Positions 20,721 through 28,971 of a stretch of 64,000 nt of DNA are shown here, one piece after another; the first letter of the stretch is position 1, and every line of letters starts with the position of its first letter. The stretch comes from Acidobacteriota bacterium (GTDB lineage Bacteria > Acidobacteriota > Terriglobia > Acidiferrales > UBA7541). The stretch lies in NCBI GenBank assembly GCA_013289825.1, contig JABCZF010000007.1:1-64000 (forward strand), given 5' to 3'. A program made the translations under genes and the position numbers. The notes beneath the pieces were generated by a model, which saw only the letters and a program-made list of their open reading frames with translations, was not told the DNA's origin and searched no databases.

Positions 20721-21563
20721 TCAGCTGTGTGCGCGGGCCCCCCGCCGGTTTTCTGCCAATTCCGCATTCCACGCCGCCCCCAGAAATACGATCACCGCCG
20801 ATAGCTGCATCCACACCATCAATCCAATGACCGCCGCAAGCCCTCCATACACCACGCTGTACGGCACGCGCCGCACGTAGTATCCAAATAGCACGTTGGC
20901 CAGCCACCACAGCGAGGTCGCTACCATGGCCCCCGGTAAGACGTGGCGCATGCGTTCCTCGCCCGGACGAGCCACTCGATAAATCACCGTGAGCGCCAGC
21001 ATGGCCAGCACAATCGCCGCTGTCGGAAAGAAAATTGTCCACCATCCCTGCAGGGCTGGCTGCGGGCCCAGTTCCAGCGCAAGCCAGCGCCGGATCGGCC
21101 GCCCAAGAACTCCCAATATCGCCGCTGCCAGGAGCGGTGCAATGGTCACCAGAAGCAAAACCAATCCCCGAAGTTGCCGGTGCAAAAATCCCGGTTGCTC
21201 CTGATCCCCATAAATCCGATGAATCCCTTCCATCAGCAGCCGCATCACCTGCGAGCCTGCCAGCAGCGTTCCCGTCCATCCCAGAAGCGCAAGTTTCCAG
21301 GCATCCGTCCCGCGTTTCACCAGAAACTCGGAAACAATGCTCTGACTACCCGGCGGCAGAAATGCGGTGAGATCGGTGATCAAATCGAACAGGCTGGTTC
21401 GCCCGCCGATGCGGCTGGTCGCAAAGCCCACCATGATAAGCAGCGCCGGGAAAAAGGCCAGGAACAGATTGAACGCGATGGCCTGCGAAATCATGCCGCA
21501 GCGCGGAAATACCCGCGCGAACATCCGAATGGTTCGCCGAATGAAGGAGGGGCTCGAAGCCAT
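20721..21563 (-). CDS. YihY/BrkB family inner membrane protein
   Basis: 280 aa with six predicted transmembrane segments in the YihY/virulence-factor-BrkB pattern: CGMISQAIAFNLFLAFFPAL at the N-terminus, WKLALLGWTGTLLAGSQVMR, and the C-terminal YYVRRVPYSVVYGGLAAVIG and VIVFLGAAWNAELAE. Older annotation as RNase BN is incorrect for this family. A transporter or flippase role has been suggested but not settled. The ATG start is followed by a short basic N-terminus. Confidence 0.88.
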   Translation of the reverse strand: MASSPSFIRRTIRMFARVFPRCGMISQAIAFNLFLAFFPALLIMVGFATSRIGGRTSLFDLITDLTAFLPPGSQSIVSEFLVKRGTDAWKLALLGWTGTLLAGSQVMRLLMEGIHRIYGDQEQPGFLHRQLRGLVLLLVTIAPLLAAAILGVLGRPIRRWLALELGPQPALQGWWTIFFPTAAIVLAMLALTVIYRVARPGEERMRHVLPGAMVATSLWWLANVLFGYYVRRVPYSVVYGGLAAVIGLMVWMQLSAVIVFLGAAWNAELAENRRGARAHS

Positions 21564-21611
21564 AGCGCGTCATTATACGCATGCCGGGCTTCCTGTCGTA
21601 GTGCGGTAGCA

Positions 21612-21680
21612 GTATGTTTTGACATCCTCCGCGCTCTAAAGGGCCCCTTAAAGGGCGAGGCTCCCTACGGAGCCGAGTTT
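21612..21680. mobile_element. Possible remnant of an IS200/IS605-type end
   Basis: The stretch TTGACATCCTCCGCGCTCTA followed by AAAGGGCGAGGCTCCCTACG resembles the right-end hairpin region found downstream of tnpB in IS200/IS605 elements (GACATCCTC, complementary arms, TAAAG loop). The loop seems partly duplicated. No transposase frame is present. It lies in the 206-base space between the YihY and GNAT genes, which otherwise shows nothing. Confidence 0.3.
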
Positions 21681-21769
21681 TGGTCCGGTCTCTTCGGTAA
21701 GTTCCTCCCCAACCGCCCTATCGAAGAGGCTTTACTTTTGGGCTGTGCGCTCCGCTGCCCAACGCCGGG

Positions 21770-22252
21770 CTACAGATGGCGGTACATGACCAGAGCATCG
21801 ACGGGACCGATCGTCGGATGCAAAAACGCCGCGGGAAGCCGGCCGACAATTTCAAAGCCCATGCTCTGCCAGAGCCGCACCGCGCGTTCGTTGTTGCTGA
21901 CCACAAAATTGAATTGCATGGAAAGGAATCCTCGTTCCCTCGCGTGCTCCAGGGAATGCTGGCACATGGCCCGCGCAACGCCGCGCCCGCTTGCCCATGG
22001 ACCGGTCATGTACCCGCAATTCGCTACGTGCGCTCCCCCGCCGCTATGATTCGCACGCAAATAATACGTCCCCAGAATTTCTCCGTTTTCTTCTGCGACG
22101 AACACCTCGTGGCCGGGTGAATTCCAATATGCGAGTGCGTCCCCGCGACTCATTTCCTGCGGCAAGGTGTAGGTGTCCCCGCCGCGAATAACGGGTTCGA
22201 GGATCTTCCAAATCGCCTCGCTGTCGCTTGCGGTTGCTGCCCGAATCACCAT
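21770..22252 (-). CDS. GNAT family N-acetyltransferase
   Basis: About 160 aa single GNAT domain: VIRAATASDSEAIWKIL at the N-terminus, the acetyl-CoA loop region GPWASGRGVARAMCQHSLEH (motif A, Q/RxxGxG/A-like) and NFVVSNNERAVRLWQSMGFE (motif B). The overall pattern resembles phosphinothricin/YhbS-type acetyltransferases of small substrates. I use ATG 22252 because the 16 residues before it lack similarity. It starts four bases after the pentapeptide-repeat gene ends, indicating one transcript. Confidence 0.87.
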   Translation of the reverse strand: MVIRAATASDSEAIWKILEPVIRGGDTYTLPQEMSRGDALAYWNSPGHEVFVAEENGEILGTYYLRANHSGGGAHVANCGYMTGPWASGRGVARAMCQHSLEHARERGFLSMQFNFVVSNNERAVRLWQSMGFEIVGRLPAAFLHPTIGPVDALVMYRHL

Positions 22253-22256
22253 GGGC

Positions 22257-23015
22257 TCAGCCCGGTTCTCGCGTCCTGGTGTCCTGCTGGAGCGCACCAT
22301 GCCTCATGGCCCATTCCAGAAAACCCTGCGGCGCATTCTTCACACCGAAGATATTGGCGTTCCTAATGCCTGCGATATGCTCCCAGTGTACGCCACGCAG
22401 ATCGGCATTGGTCAAATCCGCGTCCACCAGCGTCGCATCCGTGAGGTCCGCTCCAGCCAGGTCCGCGCCCGTAAGATCGCAGTCATCCAGGTCCGCCCCG
22501 TGGAAGGAAACCTGCTCGAGATCGCCTCTGCGAAGATTGGCCGAGTGCAGGTTCGCATTCGAAAAGTCCGCCGACGGGAATTTTCCCTCGCGCACATCCG
22601 CCGAAGAAAAATTCGCCCGCAGCAAGCGGGCTTTTTCCAGCCGCACGCCTTGAAGAAATGCGCCGGAAACATCCACTCCAACCAGCGGAACGCGGTCCGC
22701 ATTCAATTCCTGAAGCGCGTCGATCCTTCCCCCGCTTCCGCCTTTTCCTTGAGAAGTGTTCACCACCTGCCATGCCTGGTAGTGTCTTTGCTTGATGCGA
22801 TCGCCCGATTCCGAAAAATAGAAGATCACCGCAACAAGTACGCTGAAAGTTTCCAGGTAATCGAGCACTTCGAGGAACGTCCAGTTGCTGAGCGCGTAAG
22901 CAATCCACTCCCACATCCACTCGAATGCCACAAATGGGACGGTCCAAACGTGCTTGATTTCTTTTCTTCGTTCCGCCCAGGCGGCAGGTCTCTCTTTTCG
23001 GATGTGTATCCTCAT
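22257..23015 (-). CDS. Pentapeptide-repeat protein with N-terminal membrane segment
   Basis: 252 aa. Residues 20-70 hold an amphipathic region and a transmembrane helix (TFLEVLDYLETFSVLVAVIF). From about residue 105 to 215, A(D/N)LXX repeats are continuous: RANFSSADVREGKFPSADF, SNANLHSANLRRGDLEQVSF, GADLDDCDLTGADLAGADLT. They predict a right-handed quadrilateral beta-helix on the cytoplasmic side. Such domains act as protein interaction scaffolds or DNA mimics. Good ribosome site (AGGAGAAGGAAAG) before the ATG. The function is unknown. Confidence 0.85.
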   Translation of the reverse strand: MRIHIRKERPAAWAERRKEIKHVWTVPFVAFEWMWEWIAYALSNWTFLEVLDYLETFSVLVAVIFYFSESGDRIKQRHYQAWQVVNTSQGKGGSGGRIDALQELNADRVPLVGVDVSGAFLQGVRLEKARLLRANFSSADVREGKFPSADFSNANLHSANLRRGDLEQVSFHGADLDDCDLTGADLAGADLTDATLVDADLTNADLRGVHWEHIAGIRNANIFGVKNAPQGFLEWAMRHGALQQDTRTREPG

Positions 23016-23036
23016 CTTTCCTTCTCCTAATAGAGC

Positions 23037-23268
23037 CTACCGCCCGGTGATTTTCCCCGCCACACAATTGCCAAAATCGCCGCGACGACACGAAATGCAA
23101 GTTCCATCCTGGCCGTCATGCCATCCCACTCCTACGCGGGCCGCCCCTTCTTCCGCACGCATGCACACGAATGCGCACCTGCCTCGCCTCCGGCTCCGGA
23201 ATCTCGCGCCCCTGAATCTCAAAATCGCTACCCGCCTTAGTAATGACCGCGGCCTTCATCTTCGCCAT
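23037..23268 (-). pseudogene. Remnant of a zinc-dependent alcohol dehydrogenase
   Basis: Reading the minus strand from ATG 23268 (AGGAG site upstream) gives MAKMKAAVITKAGSDFEIQG then REIPEPEARQVRIRVHACG, the N-terminus of medium-chain zinc alcohol dehydrogenases. The frame then runs into a stop. In another frame the sequence resumes at VGVGWHDGQDGTCISCRRGD then FGNCVAGKITG, the structural-zinc cysteine region of the same family. About 50 residues between these blocks, and the whole cofactor domain after them, are missing. The remnant ends 20 bases before the pentapeptide-repeat start. The other 200 bases up to the aminotransferase show no gene. Confidence 0.8.
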
Positions 23269-23474
23269 CGCTCTTCTCCTCGCGTCTCCGCGCCCTGGGC
23301 TATAGGTCTGAAACTCCTCGCTTTGGATGAACTAGGGCGCTCGAGAGTTAGGGATCACGGTTTGCGTCGAGCCTATTGCCCATCCTCGGCAAGAGGGAGG
23401 CGGCAGCGTGCTTGCCGCAGGTTCGACCGCGTCGTACACTCGAACGTCACCAACCCAAGTTCTAGGAAGCGCTA

Positions 23475-24800
23475 ATGACCACGCCCGCAAAGCCGGTGCC
23501 ATCAACCATGTCGCGCAGCGAAGAAGCCGTTGCCAAGCACAAAAAATATATCTGGCCGTCGGTGACGAACTACTACCGGGATCCGCTTGTCGCCGATCAC
23601 GCCGAAATGCAGCACGTCTGGGACGTCGAAGGGCGCAGGTACCTCGATTTTTTTGGCGGGATCCTGACTGTTTCCGTGGGCCACTGCAATCCAAGAATCA
23701 CCAGCAAGATCAACGCACAGGTGAACAAGCTGCAGCACATGTCGACGCTCTACCCGACCGAGCAAATCGTGGCGCTGGCGGAAAAAATCGCCCAGATTAC
23801 GCCGGGCAACCTGCAGCAGAGTTTTTTTACGAGCTCCGGTAGTGAAGCTGACGAGGCCGCGATCCTAATCGCGCGCATGGCCACCGGCAGCTTCGATATC
23901 GTCGCACTCCGCCACGCCTATTCCGGCGGCTCCTCGCTCATGAAGTCCGTCACGGCGCACGCACCTTATCGCAAAGCCGGGGTCATCAGCGTGGGCATCT
24001 CCCACGCCATCAATCCGTACTGCTACCGCTGCCCGCTGCACCTGAAATATCCCGAATGCGAAGTAGCTTGCGCCGGCGACGTCGAGAATCTCATTCAGAC
24101 CGGCACCAGCGGAAACATCGCCGCTTTCATCGCTGAGCCCATCCAAGGCGTCGGCGGCTTCATCACCCCGCCCAAGGAATATTTCAAAATTGTTTTCAAC
24201 ATCGTAAAAAAGTACGGTGGGCTATTCATCTCCGACGAAGTGCAAACCGGCTGGGGCCGCACCGGCAAAAAATGGTTCGGCATCGAACAATGGGAAGTAA
24301 CGCCGGATATTCTCACCAGCGCCAAGGGCATGGCCAACGGCGTTCCCGTCGGTCTAACGGTCACCACACCCGAAATCGCCGCCGGATTCCAAGGGCTGAA
24401 CATTGCCACCTTTGGCGGCAACCCGGTAACCTGCGCCGCAGCCCGCGCCACCATTGAGCTGATCGAAGAAGACGACCTGCGCGAGAACGCCCACACGGTA
24501 GGCGACTACTTCCGCGCCAAGCTCGAAGAGCTTCAAGAAAAATACCCGCTCATCGGCGACGTCCGCGGCATGGGCCTCATGCAAGCGCTCGAACTGGTCA
24601 AAGACCGCAAAACCAAAGAGCCTGCCCCCGCAGCTACAACCGAGGTAATGGAACGCGCCCGCGACAACGGCCTGCTGATCGGCAAAGGCGGCCTCATGGG
24701 CAACGTCCTTCGGTTAGCTCCCATGCTGAACACCACCAAACCAGACATAGACGAGGCCATCCGCCTGCTCGACAAATCTTTTTCCGAGGCAAGCGTCTGA
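23475..24800 (+). CDS. Class III PLP-dependent aminotransferase (AGXT2-like)
   Basis: 441 aa fold-type I, class III (ornithine/acetylornithine) aminotransferase. Features: YLDFFGGILTVSVGHCNPRI near residue 60, TSSGSEADEAAILIARMATG for PLP phosphate binding, AAFIAEPIQGVGGFITPP, LFISDEVQTGWGRTGKKWFG with the cofactor Asp, and the Schiff-base lysine in TSAKGMANGVPVG. The best general match is alanine-glyoxylate aminotransferase 2 and related omega-amino-acid enzymes. The substrate cannot be fixed from sequence. No neighbouring pathway genes help. Confidence 0.88.
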   Translation: MTTPAKPVPSTMSRSEEAVAKHKKYIWPSVTNYYRDPLVADHAEMQHVWDVEGRRYLDFFGGILTVSVGHCNPRITSKINAQVNKLQHMSTLYPTEQIVALAEKIAQITPGNLQQSFFTSSGSEADEAAILIARMATGSFDIVALRHAYSGGSSLMKSVTAHAPYRKAGVISVGISHAINPYCYRCPLHLKYPECEVACAGDVENLIQTGTSGNIAAFIAEPIQGVGGFITPPKEYFKIVFNIVKKYGGLFISDEVQTGWGRTGKKWFGIEQWEVTPDILTSAKGMANGVPVGLTVTTPEIAAGFQGLNIATFGGNPVTCAAARATIELIEEDDLRENAHTVGDYFRAKLEELQEKYPLIGDVRGMGLMQALELVKDRKTKEPAPAATTEVMERARDNGLLIGKGGLMGNVLRLAPMLNTTKPDIDEAIRLLDKSFSEASV

Positions 24801-24809
24801 GACGGAGCT

Positions 24810-25194
24810 ATGGTCCGCTTTTTTTTGCGCCAGCTGGCCTCGTTTATATTTCTTTGGCTGCCCTTGCTTATTCTATTTTGGGCAGTCCGGCTCTGGGCGC
24901 GCTCCACGCCGAGGATCGCCACACCAGCATGGCGAAGCTACGTGGCGCTCGCGGCGACGACTCTTGTCAGTGTGTCTGTTCTGCTGTGGGTCACATCGCT
25001 CCTATGGGCGAGGGGTATCGGTGGATTCCCATTCTATGATCCCCTTTCTGCTGCGGTTTTATCGCTGGGGACCTCTGACGAGCGTGGCCGGGTTGTTCAC
25101 AAGCATACTGGGTAAAGGAAAGTTGAGATGGCCGTCGTGCGGACTCTCAGTTCTGATGACCTTTCTATGGTTCGCGGCGGCGCTAGGAGAGTAA
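24810..25194 (+). pseudogene. Small four-helix membrane protein split by a frameshift
   Basis: ATG 24810 opens a frame with two hydrophobic helices (FIFLWLPLLILFWAVRLWAR and SYVALAATTLVSVSVLLWVT) up to GGFPFYDP. The +1 frame then continues with FLLRFYRWGPLTSVAGLFTS, KGKLRWPSCGL and TFLWFAAALGE and ends at 25194, where TAATG overlaps the next gene. Skipping one C in the CCCC run at 25041-25044 joins both halves into one 127-codon protein. Without the shift the first frame ends in unrelated polar residues. This may be a mutation, an assembly error or programmed +1 slippage. Function unknown; probably cotranscribed with the aminotransferase. Confidence 0.65.
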
Positions 25195-25631
25195 TGGCCT
25201 CACGTTTCTATGCGGCGGTTTTGTTGATTCTGTTGGGCTGCCCGATGGCCTTCGCCAAACCAGCGGGCGAGAAAACGCTTTGGAAGCAGGTTCAATTCGC
25301 GATTGTGCGCTTCAATGACGAAGCGCCGCAATCCTGGAACATCTATCACACAGAGAAACGAGGCGTGCTCCTGGTGAAACTCTGGAAGCGCTACCTGCTG
25401 CTGAATATCAAGGAACAAGAAGCCTACGAGGTCGATCCACAAACGGTGAAACCGCAAGGGGACAACGTCGAATGGTCCACGTCCGATCTGCCGAGCGATC
25501 CCATCGAAACTTCGGAGTGGAAGGTGCGCGACGTTGGCCTTGTCGAACGAGTGCGCTTCCGGTTTGGCAAAACCGGCCACTTCCTCGAAATTCAATTACC
25601 GCTAAAGCCCGACGGCAGACCCGCGTATTAG
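25194..25631 (+). CDS. Exported hypothetical protein
   Basis: 145 aa with a signal peptide (ASRFYAAVLLILLGCPMAFA) followed by a compact soluble domain: LWKQVQFAIVRFNDEAPQSW, IYHTEKRGVLLVKLWKRYLL, LNIKEQEAYEVDPQTV. The family is not recognised. I prefer ATG 25194 to the upstream ATG 25128 because it begins the signal peptide, has AGGAG just upstream and overlaps the previous stop as TAATG. Convergent with the zinc-ribbon gene, ten bases away. Confidence 0.75.
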   Translation: MASRFYAAVLLILLGCPMAFAKPAGEKTLWKQVQFAIVRFNDEAPQSWNIYHTEKRGVLLVKLWKRYLLLNIKEQEAYEVDPQTVKPQGDNVEWSTSDLPSDPIETSEWKVRDVGLVERVRFRFGKTGHFLEIQLPLKPDGRPAY

Positions 25632-25641
25632 TCCCGCGTAC

Positions 25642-26241
25642 TCAACGCCGGTACACCCCGTAATACCACGGAATCCCGAGCGCCCCCGGCTCGACCGCCA
25701 CCACTACCGTGTCGCCAATCTGAAACCGGTCGAAATCATCGGCATCCACGGCCAGACCCTCGACCCTCTGCCCGGCACGCCAGGAATGCACGTGTAAACG
25801 CCGGCTCCCCCGCACGATTCCTTTCATATTGAATTTACTAACGACGGCGGTCGGATAGTAAGCCATGTTTTTCTGCGAATCGAGCCGCCCATTGACAAAG
25901 AGCGTGGCCGCCAGTATCCAGGGCAGCGGAATGAACCCAGAGTAGATCCTCTTCAGTACTTCCAGTTCCTTGTGCTGTCGCGCGCGCCTCTCGAGTATGA
26001 CTGCCAGCGTCAGCGTCACGAAAAAGAGCAAACCGAAGCACACCAGCATCAAATCCAAATCAAGCGGAGGATAAATCTGGCTCACGTAAGGAAAAGCAAG
26101 CGAACCAACCAGAAAGACGGCGGTCCGTCCCACAAGCCGCCGCCGGAACAGCAACTCTGCGGCAATGGACGTCAATCCGCACGATGGACATTGGTCAGCA
26201 GTTCGCGGGGAACCGCAATCAAGGCATCTGGTCACACTCAT
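25642..26241 (-). CDS. Zinc-ribbon membrane protein of unknown function
   Basis: 199 aa. N-terminal zinc ribbon with two CXXC knuckles (CLDCGSPRTADQCPSCG), then three hydrophobic helices (TAVFLVGSLAFPYVSQIYPP, LMLVCFGLLFFVTLTLAVIL, IPLPWILAATLFVNG). The C-terminal 85 residues form a soluble beta-rich domain: KFNMKGIVRGSRRLHVHSWR then FQIGDTVVVAVEPGALGIPW. The layout is a membrane protein with an extracytoplasmic or cytosolic domain after the last helix. I do not recognise the family. Confidence 0.75.
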   Translation of the reverse strand: MSVTRCLDCGSPRTADQCPSCGLTSIAAELLFRRRLVGRTAVFLVGSLAFPYVSQIYPPLDLDLMLVCFGLLFFVTLTLAVILERRARQHKELEVLKRIYSGFIPLPWILAATLFVNGRLDSQKNMAYYPTAVVSKFNMKGIVRGSRRLHVHSWRAGQRVEGLAVDADDFDRFQIGDTVVVAVEPGALGIPWYYGVYRR

Positions 26242-26345
26242 GCAACCTCAAACGCCGTTCTCGACGAGGCGGGCGAATACACTTACCCGCACCCGCAAGC
26301 CGCGCCAAGCCATCCGCGCCGCCCGAAGCATAGTATAAGACGAGC

Positions 26346-26717
26346 TTAAGAACCTGTGTGGGAGAGTGAAGCCAGGAGATCTTGATAGCGTTGCTCGTGT
26401 TGCCCATCGGAAAGCGTCACGGCCACGCCCATGCCAATCCCAGGTTCGATGCGCTTCACCGAACAATCGACTTTGACGGACCGGTGCAAAGCCAAATGGG
26501 CCGTAAACCCCGCGCCAATCCACAAAGGATCGGCCGACTCGATGAACATTCCGTTGCAACTGATATCGCGCGTGCTGGCGCGCAAGACTGCCGAGCCCCA
26601 TTCGATTTCGAGGTTGGCGCGAAACGAGTAGCGCGTTGCCCAGCGTCGGTCGGATCGCCGGACCCATTGGTCCCCACTGCCCATTGACCCGGTGAACGCT
26701 CCTGCCAAGGATCCCAA
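26346..26717 (-). CDS. PilZ domain protein
   Basis: 123 aa, essentially one PilZ domain: RRSDRRWATRYSFRANLEIE supplies the RxxxR c-di-GMP binding arginines, and STRDISCNGMFIES gives the D/NxSxxG motif. The rest of the beta barrel follows (DCSVKRIEPGIGMGVAVTLS). It probably binds cyclic di-GMP. A later ATG at 26684 would still include both motifs. The 167 bases between this gene and its upstream neighbour hold nothing I can support. Confidence 0.85.
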   Translation of the reverse strand: MGSLAGAFTGSMGSGDQWVRRSDRRWATRYSFRANLEIEWGSAVLRASTRDISCNGMFIESADPLWIGAGFTAHLALHRSVKVDCSVKRIEPGIGMGVAVTLSDGQHEQRYQDLLASLSHTGS

Positions 26718-26884
26718 AGTGCGGCGGCAGCGCCATCTCGCCGCTCATTCGTCTTAAGCATAGGCCTGCTACCAGCACACCCATACGACGCCGGAGACGG
26801 ATGTTTTGTTCCCGGCAATCCAGCTAGCCTGGCCATACACACTCCCGCGGGAGTGAGTTCGAGCCCATGGATTAAAGACGCCGC

Positions 26885-27712
26885 TTAGTCTTGATTAGAC
26901 GCAGCCGCAGGCCCAGGGGTATCGTCTTTCCGTACGGGTTTTTCTCGTGCGCGAATCCGCCGCCGCACTTCCGCTTCCAAATACTTCCTAAGACTCTCCG
27001 GGACAATTCCTGGCGACGCCAGTTCGCGCAGGTCGGAAACGGCAAGTTCGGGAAGGTAGGCAAGCACGGTGGCCAGGGGCGACGAAGGATGCCGCACCAA
27101 AGCCAACCGCACGTTATACGTAATCGACCATTTGCGGTGTTGGGAGATGGCGCGCACCACCACAGGGGGAAGTTTTTCGCGCGAAAGAGCTCGCAACACC
27201 TGTGCTTCCGTCAAATAAGCATTGTCCAGAACGATGGACACGATTTGCGCGTGCCCCTCCGCGAGAAGCGCGCCCGCAAGCCGCGCAGGCCCGCGCCGCG
27301 CCAGCGTGATTTTCTGTCCCAGCGGCAGTTGCGGCAGCCGCGAAACCAGCTGGTCCTCCGCGTTGCGTTTCAACTCCGTGGGAATCCCCGGCAAAAGCGT
27401 GAGCTGCACGAGGTCCATCAAGTAAAGATCGCGCAGCAATCGCAAAGTCACGAGCCGCGGCGTGCGCGGATGAAACGTCAGTGCCCGTTTGACGCGGTAG
27501 TTCTTCAAAAGCGGCTTGCGCCGTGCAACTTCTTCCAGAATTTCCGCCGGGAGATTCTTTCGTTCGAGCAGCATGCAAAGCTGCGTTTCCTCAAGCCCGG
27601 GATTGTCGAGCAGCGCGAGCAAGACCTCCGCGTCGGCGTGGTGGAGCAGCGCCGTCAGCTCATCGCCGGACGCAAGGAGCGCGCGATCTCTATTTTTGTC
27701 CGCCCCTGCCAT
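26885..27712 (-). CDS. Hypothetical alpha-helical repeat protein
   Basis: About 275 aa, soluble and helix-rich. Pairs of short helices recur (ELTALLHHADAEVLLALLDN; CMLLERKNLPAEILEEVARR; RVKRALTFHPRTPRLVTLRL; DNAYLTEAQVLRALSREKLP), resembling HEAT or leucine-rich-variant repeats and similar in style to DUF2336 proteins. The Arg/Lys-rich C-terminus may be disordered. ATG 27712 lies one base after the kinase stop (TGAGATG); the longer frame to 27820 overlaps the kinase and is unlikely. Coupling to the sugar kinase is clear from the spacing, but the role is unknown. Confidence 0.7.
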   Translation of the reverse strand: MAGADKNRDRALLASGDELTALLHHADAEVLLALLDNPGLEETQLCMLLERKNLPAEILEEVARRKPLLKNYRVKRALTFHPRTPRLVTLRLLRDLYLMDLVQLTLLPGIPTELKRNAEDQLVSRLPQLPLGQKITLARRGPARLAGALLAEGHAQIVSIVLDNAYLTEAQVLRALSREKLPPVVVRAISQHRKWSITYNVRLALVRHPSSPLATVLAYLPELAVSDLRELASPGIVPESLRKYLEAEVRRRIRAREKPVRKDDTPGPAAASNQD

Positions 27713-27713
27713 C

Positions 27714-28685
27714 TCAGTTCCCTGCCGTATTTCCGCTGGACAGCAGCTGCAACGCCAGCCGCGCGGCAGCTTCCGCCGGAGAAACGCGCAGCACTCCAAT
27801 TTCGGCCAGAGGAAACGCACTCCTCAAACGCTCATCAAGTTGATTCTCCAGATATTTCGAACGCCCGATCATGCCCCCTGTTTTGGCAATGATGAAATGT
27901 GTGCCTCGCAAATGCAACCGCTCCGCAAGATGGTCCGCAAGCGAACCCAGATCAAACGCTGCGGCCCGCAGAATTCCCCGCGCCGAATTCCTAGCCGCAG
28001 TTTCAGCGGAAGTCTCAGAAGAAGTTTCGATCCAATCAGCAACGGTGGCGACGACGGAAAACAGGCGAGGAAAAACTTCGTCCGAAGCGGCCTGCGCACG
28101 GGCTTTGACCTCGGACCAGTCCGCGCAGCCAAGCTCTCGCAACAACCTCTGCCCAAGCAGCGAATCCGCACCGGTGCGATCGTTTTCATGCATGGCGGTA
28201 AGCACGGCGCGCCGTCCAATATCGTAAGCGCTGCCCTCGTCCCCAATTTGCGATCCGTAGCCCCCGCCGCGGCCTGATTCCTTTGCCGCGTTACGTCCCG
28301 TCGCGGCTGAACCGGTCCCTGCAATGAGCACGATCGCTGGTCCCGGGCCCGCAGCCTCCAGCGCAAGATCGAGGTCCGTGCATAATAGAATCATCGACTG
28401 TGGAAACTCAGCGGTAAGAAGCGCGCGAATCTTTCGAGCGGACTCGGAAGGCCCCGCTCCCGCGAGCCCCGCGCAAAGCGCAGCGGCTGACGAACCGCCT
28501 GGCAGCGCCGCCTGAGCGCCAGCCTGCCGCGCCGCCTCACGAATGGCAGTGATGGCCGCACCAAATCCAACGCGCAGCGGATTGGAAGGCCCGGCCTGCG
28601 ACCGCGCAAGAACCGCGCCCGACTCATCCATCACGACACAGTCGGTTTTCGTTCCGCCGCCATCAAATCCCAAGACAGAGCGCAT
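27714..28685 (-). CDS. BadF/BadG/BcrA/BcrD-type amino-sugar kinase (GlcNAc/MurNAc kinase-like)
   Basis: 323 aa ASKHA-fold kinase of COG2971. SVLGFDGGGTKTDCVVMDES is the phosphate-1 motif, AIVLIAGTGSAATGRN the phosphate-2 region, and GYGSQIGDEGSAYDIGRRAV the family signature. Relatives include N-acetylglucosamine kinases and the Clostridium MurK, which phosphorylates MurNAc and GlcNAc at O6. It is divergent from an SSS symporter across a 286-base region with a good promoter. Two other window genes (NamZ and MurQ) would supply and consume MurNAc and its 6-phosphate, so a MurK-like role is a reasonable inference. Specificity is not readable from the sequence. Confidence 0.85.
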   Translation of the reverse strand: MRSVLGFDGGGTKTDCVVMDESGAVLARSQAGPSNPLRVGFGAAITAIREAARQAGAQAALPGGSSAAALCAGLAGAGPSESARKIRALLTAEFPQSMILLCTDLDLALEAAGPGPAIVLIAGTGSAATGRNAAKESGRGGGYGSQIGDEGSAYDIGRRAVLTAMHENDRTGADSLLGQRLLRELGCADWSEVKARAQAASDEVFPRLFSVVATVADWIETSSETSAETAARNSARGILRAAAFDLGSLADHLAERLHLRGTHFIIAKTGGMIGRSKYLENQLDERLRSAFPLAEIGVLRVSPAEAAARLALQLLSSGNTAGN

Positions 28686-28823
28686 ACAAAAAGTTTAAGC
28701 GAGAAACCCAGCGAATGCATTCACGGAAGACAACCTCGTGCGCAAAACGTGGGCCCCGGTCCGCTCCAGCAAATCTGCGGCAAGCAAACTCACGGCCGAA
28801 CTGCCTTACTCGACAGGGATTTC

Positions 28824-28852
28824 TTGACCTGCGTCGGACCTCCCACTATTCT
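28824..28852 (+). promoter_or_regulatory. Sigma70-type promoter for the SSS symporter
   Basis: TTGACC at 28824-28829, 17 bp spacer, TATTCT at 28847-28852. The predicted start near 28859 leaves a leader of about 110 bases before ATG 28972. The -10 sequence is the same as that before proline dehydrogenase. Confidence 0.65.
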
Positions 28853-28971
28853 CGGTTCACTTTTTCTGCGACTAAGTAGGGTCCGAAGACGAAAACTCAG
28901 AGGCCGCAGGAGCGATGAAAAAAGACTGACAAGCGTGCGGTCGAAGCCGCTCCACGCGCCACAAACCACTC

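Noticed and set aside
20943..22049. 368-codon + frame
   Set aside because: Antisense to YihY-type and GNAT genes, with Arg-rich random composition.
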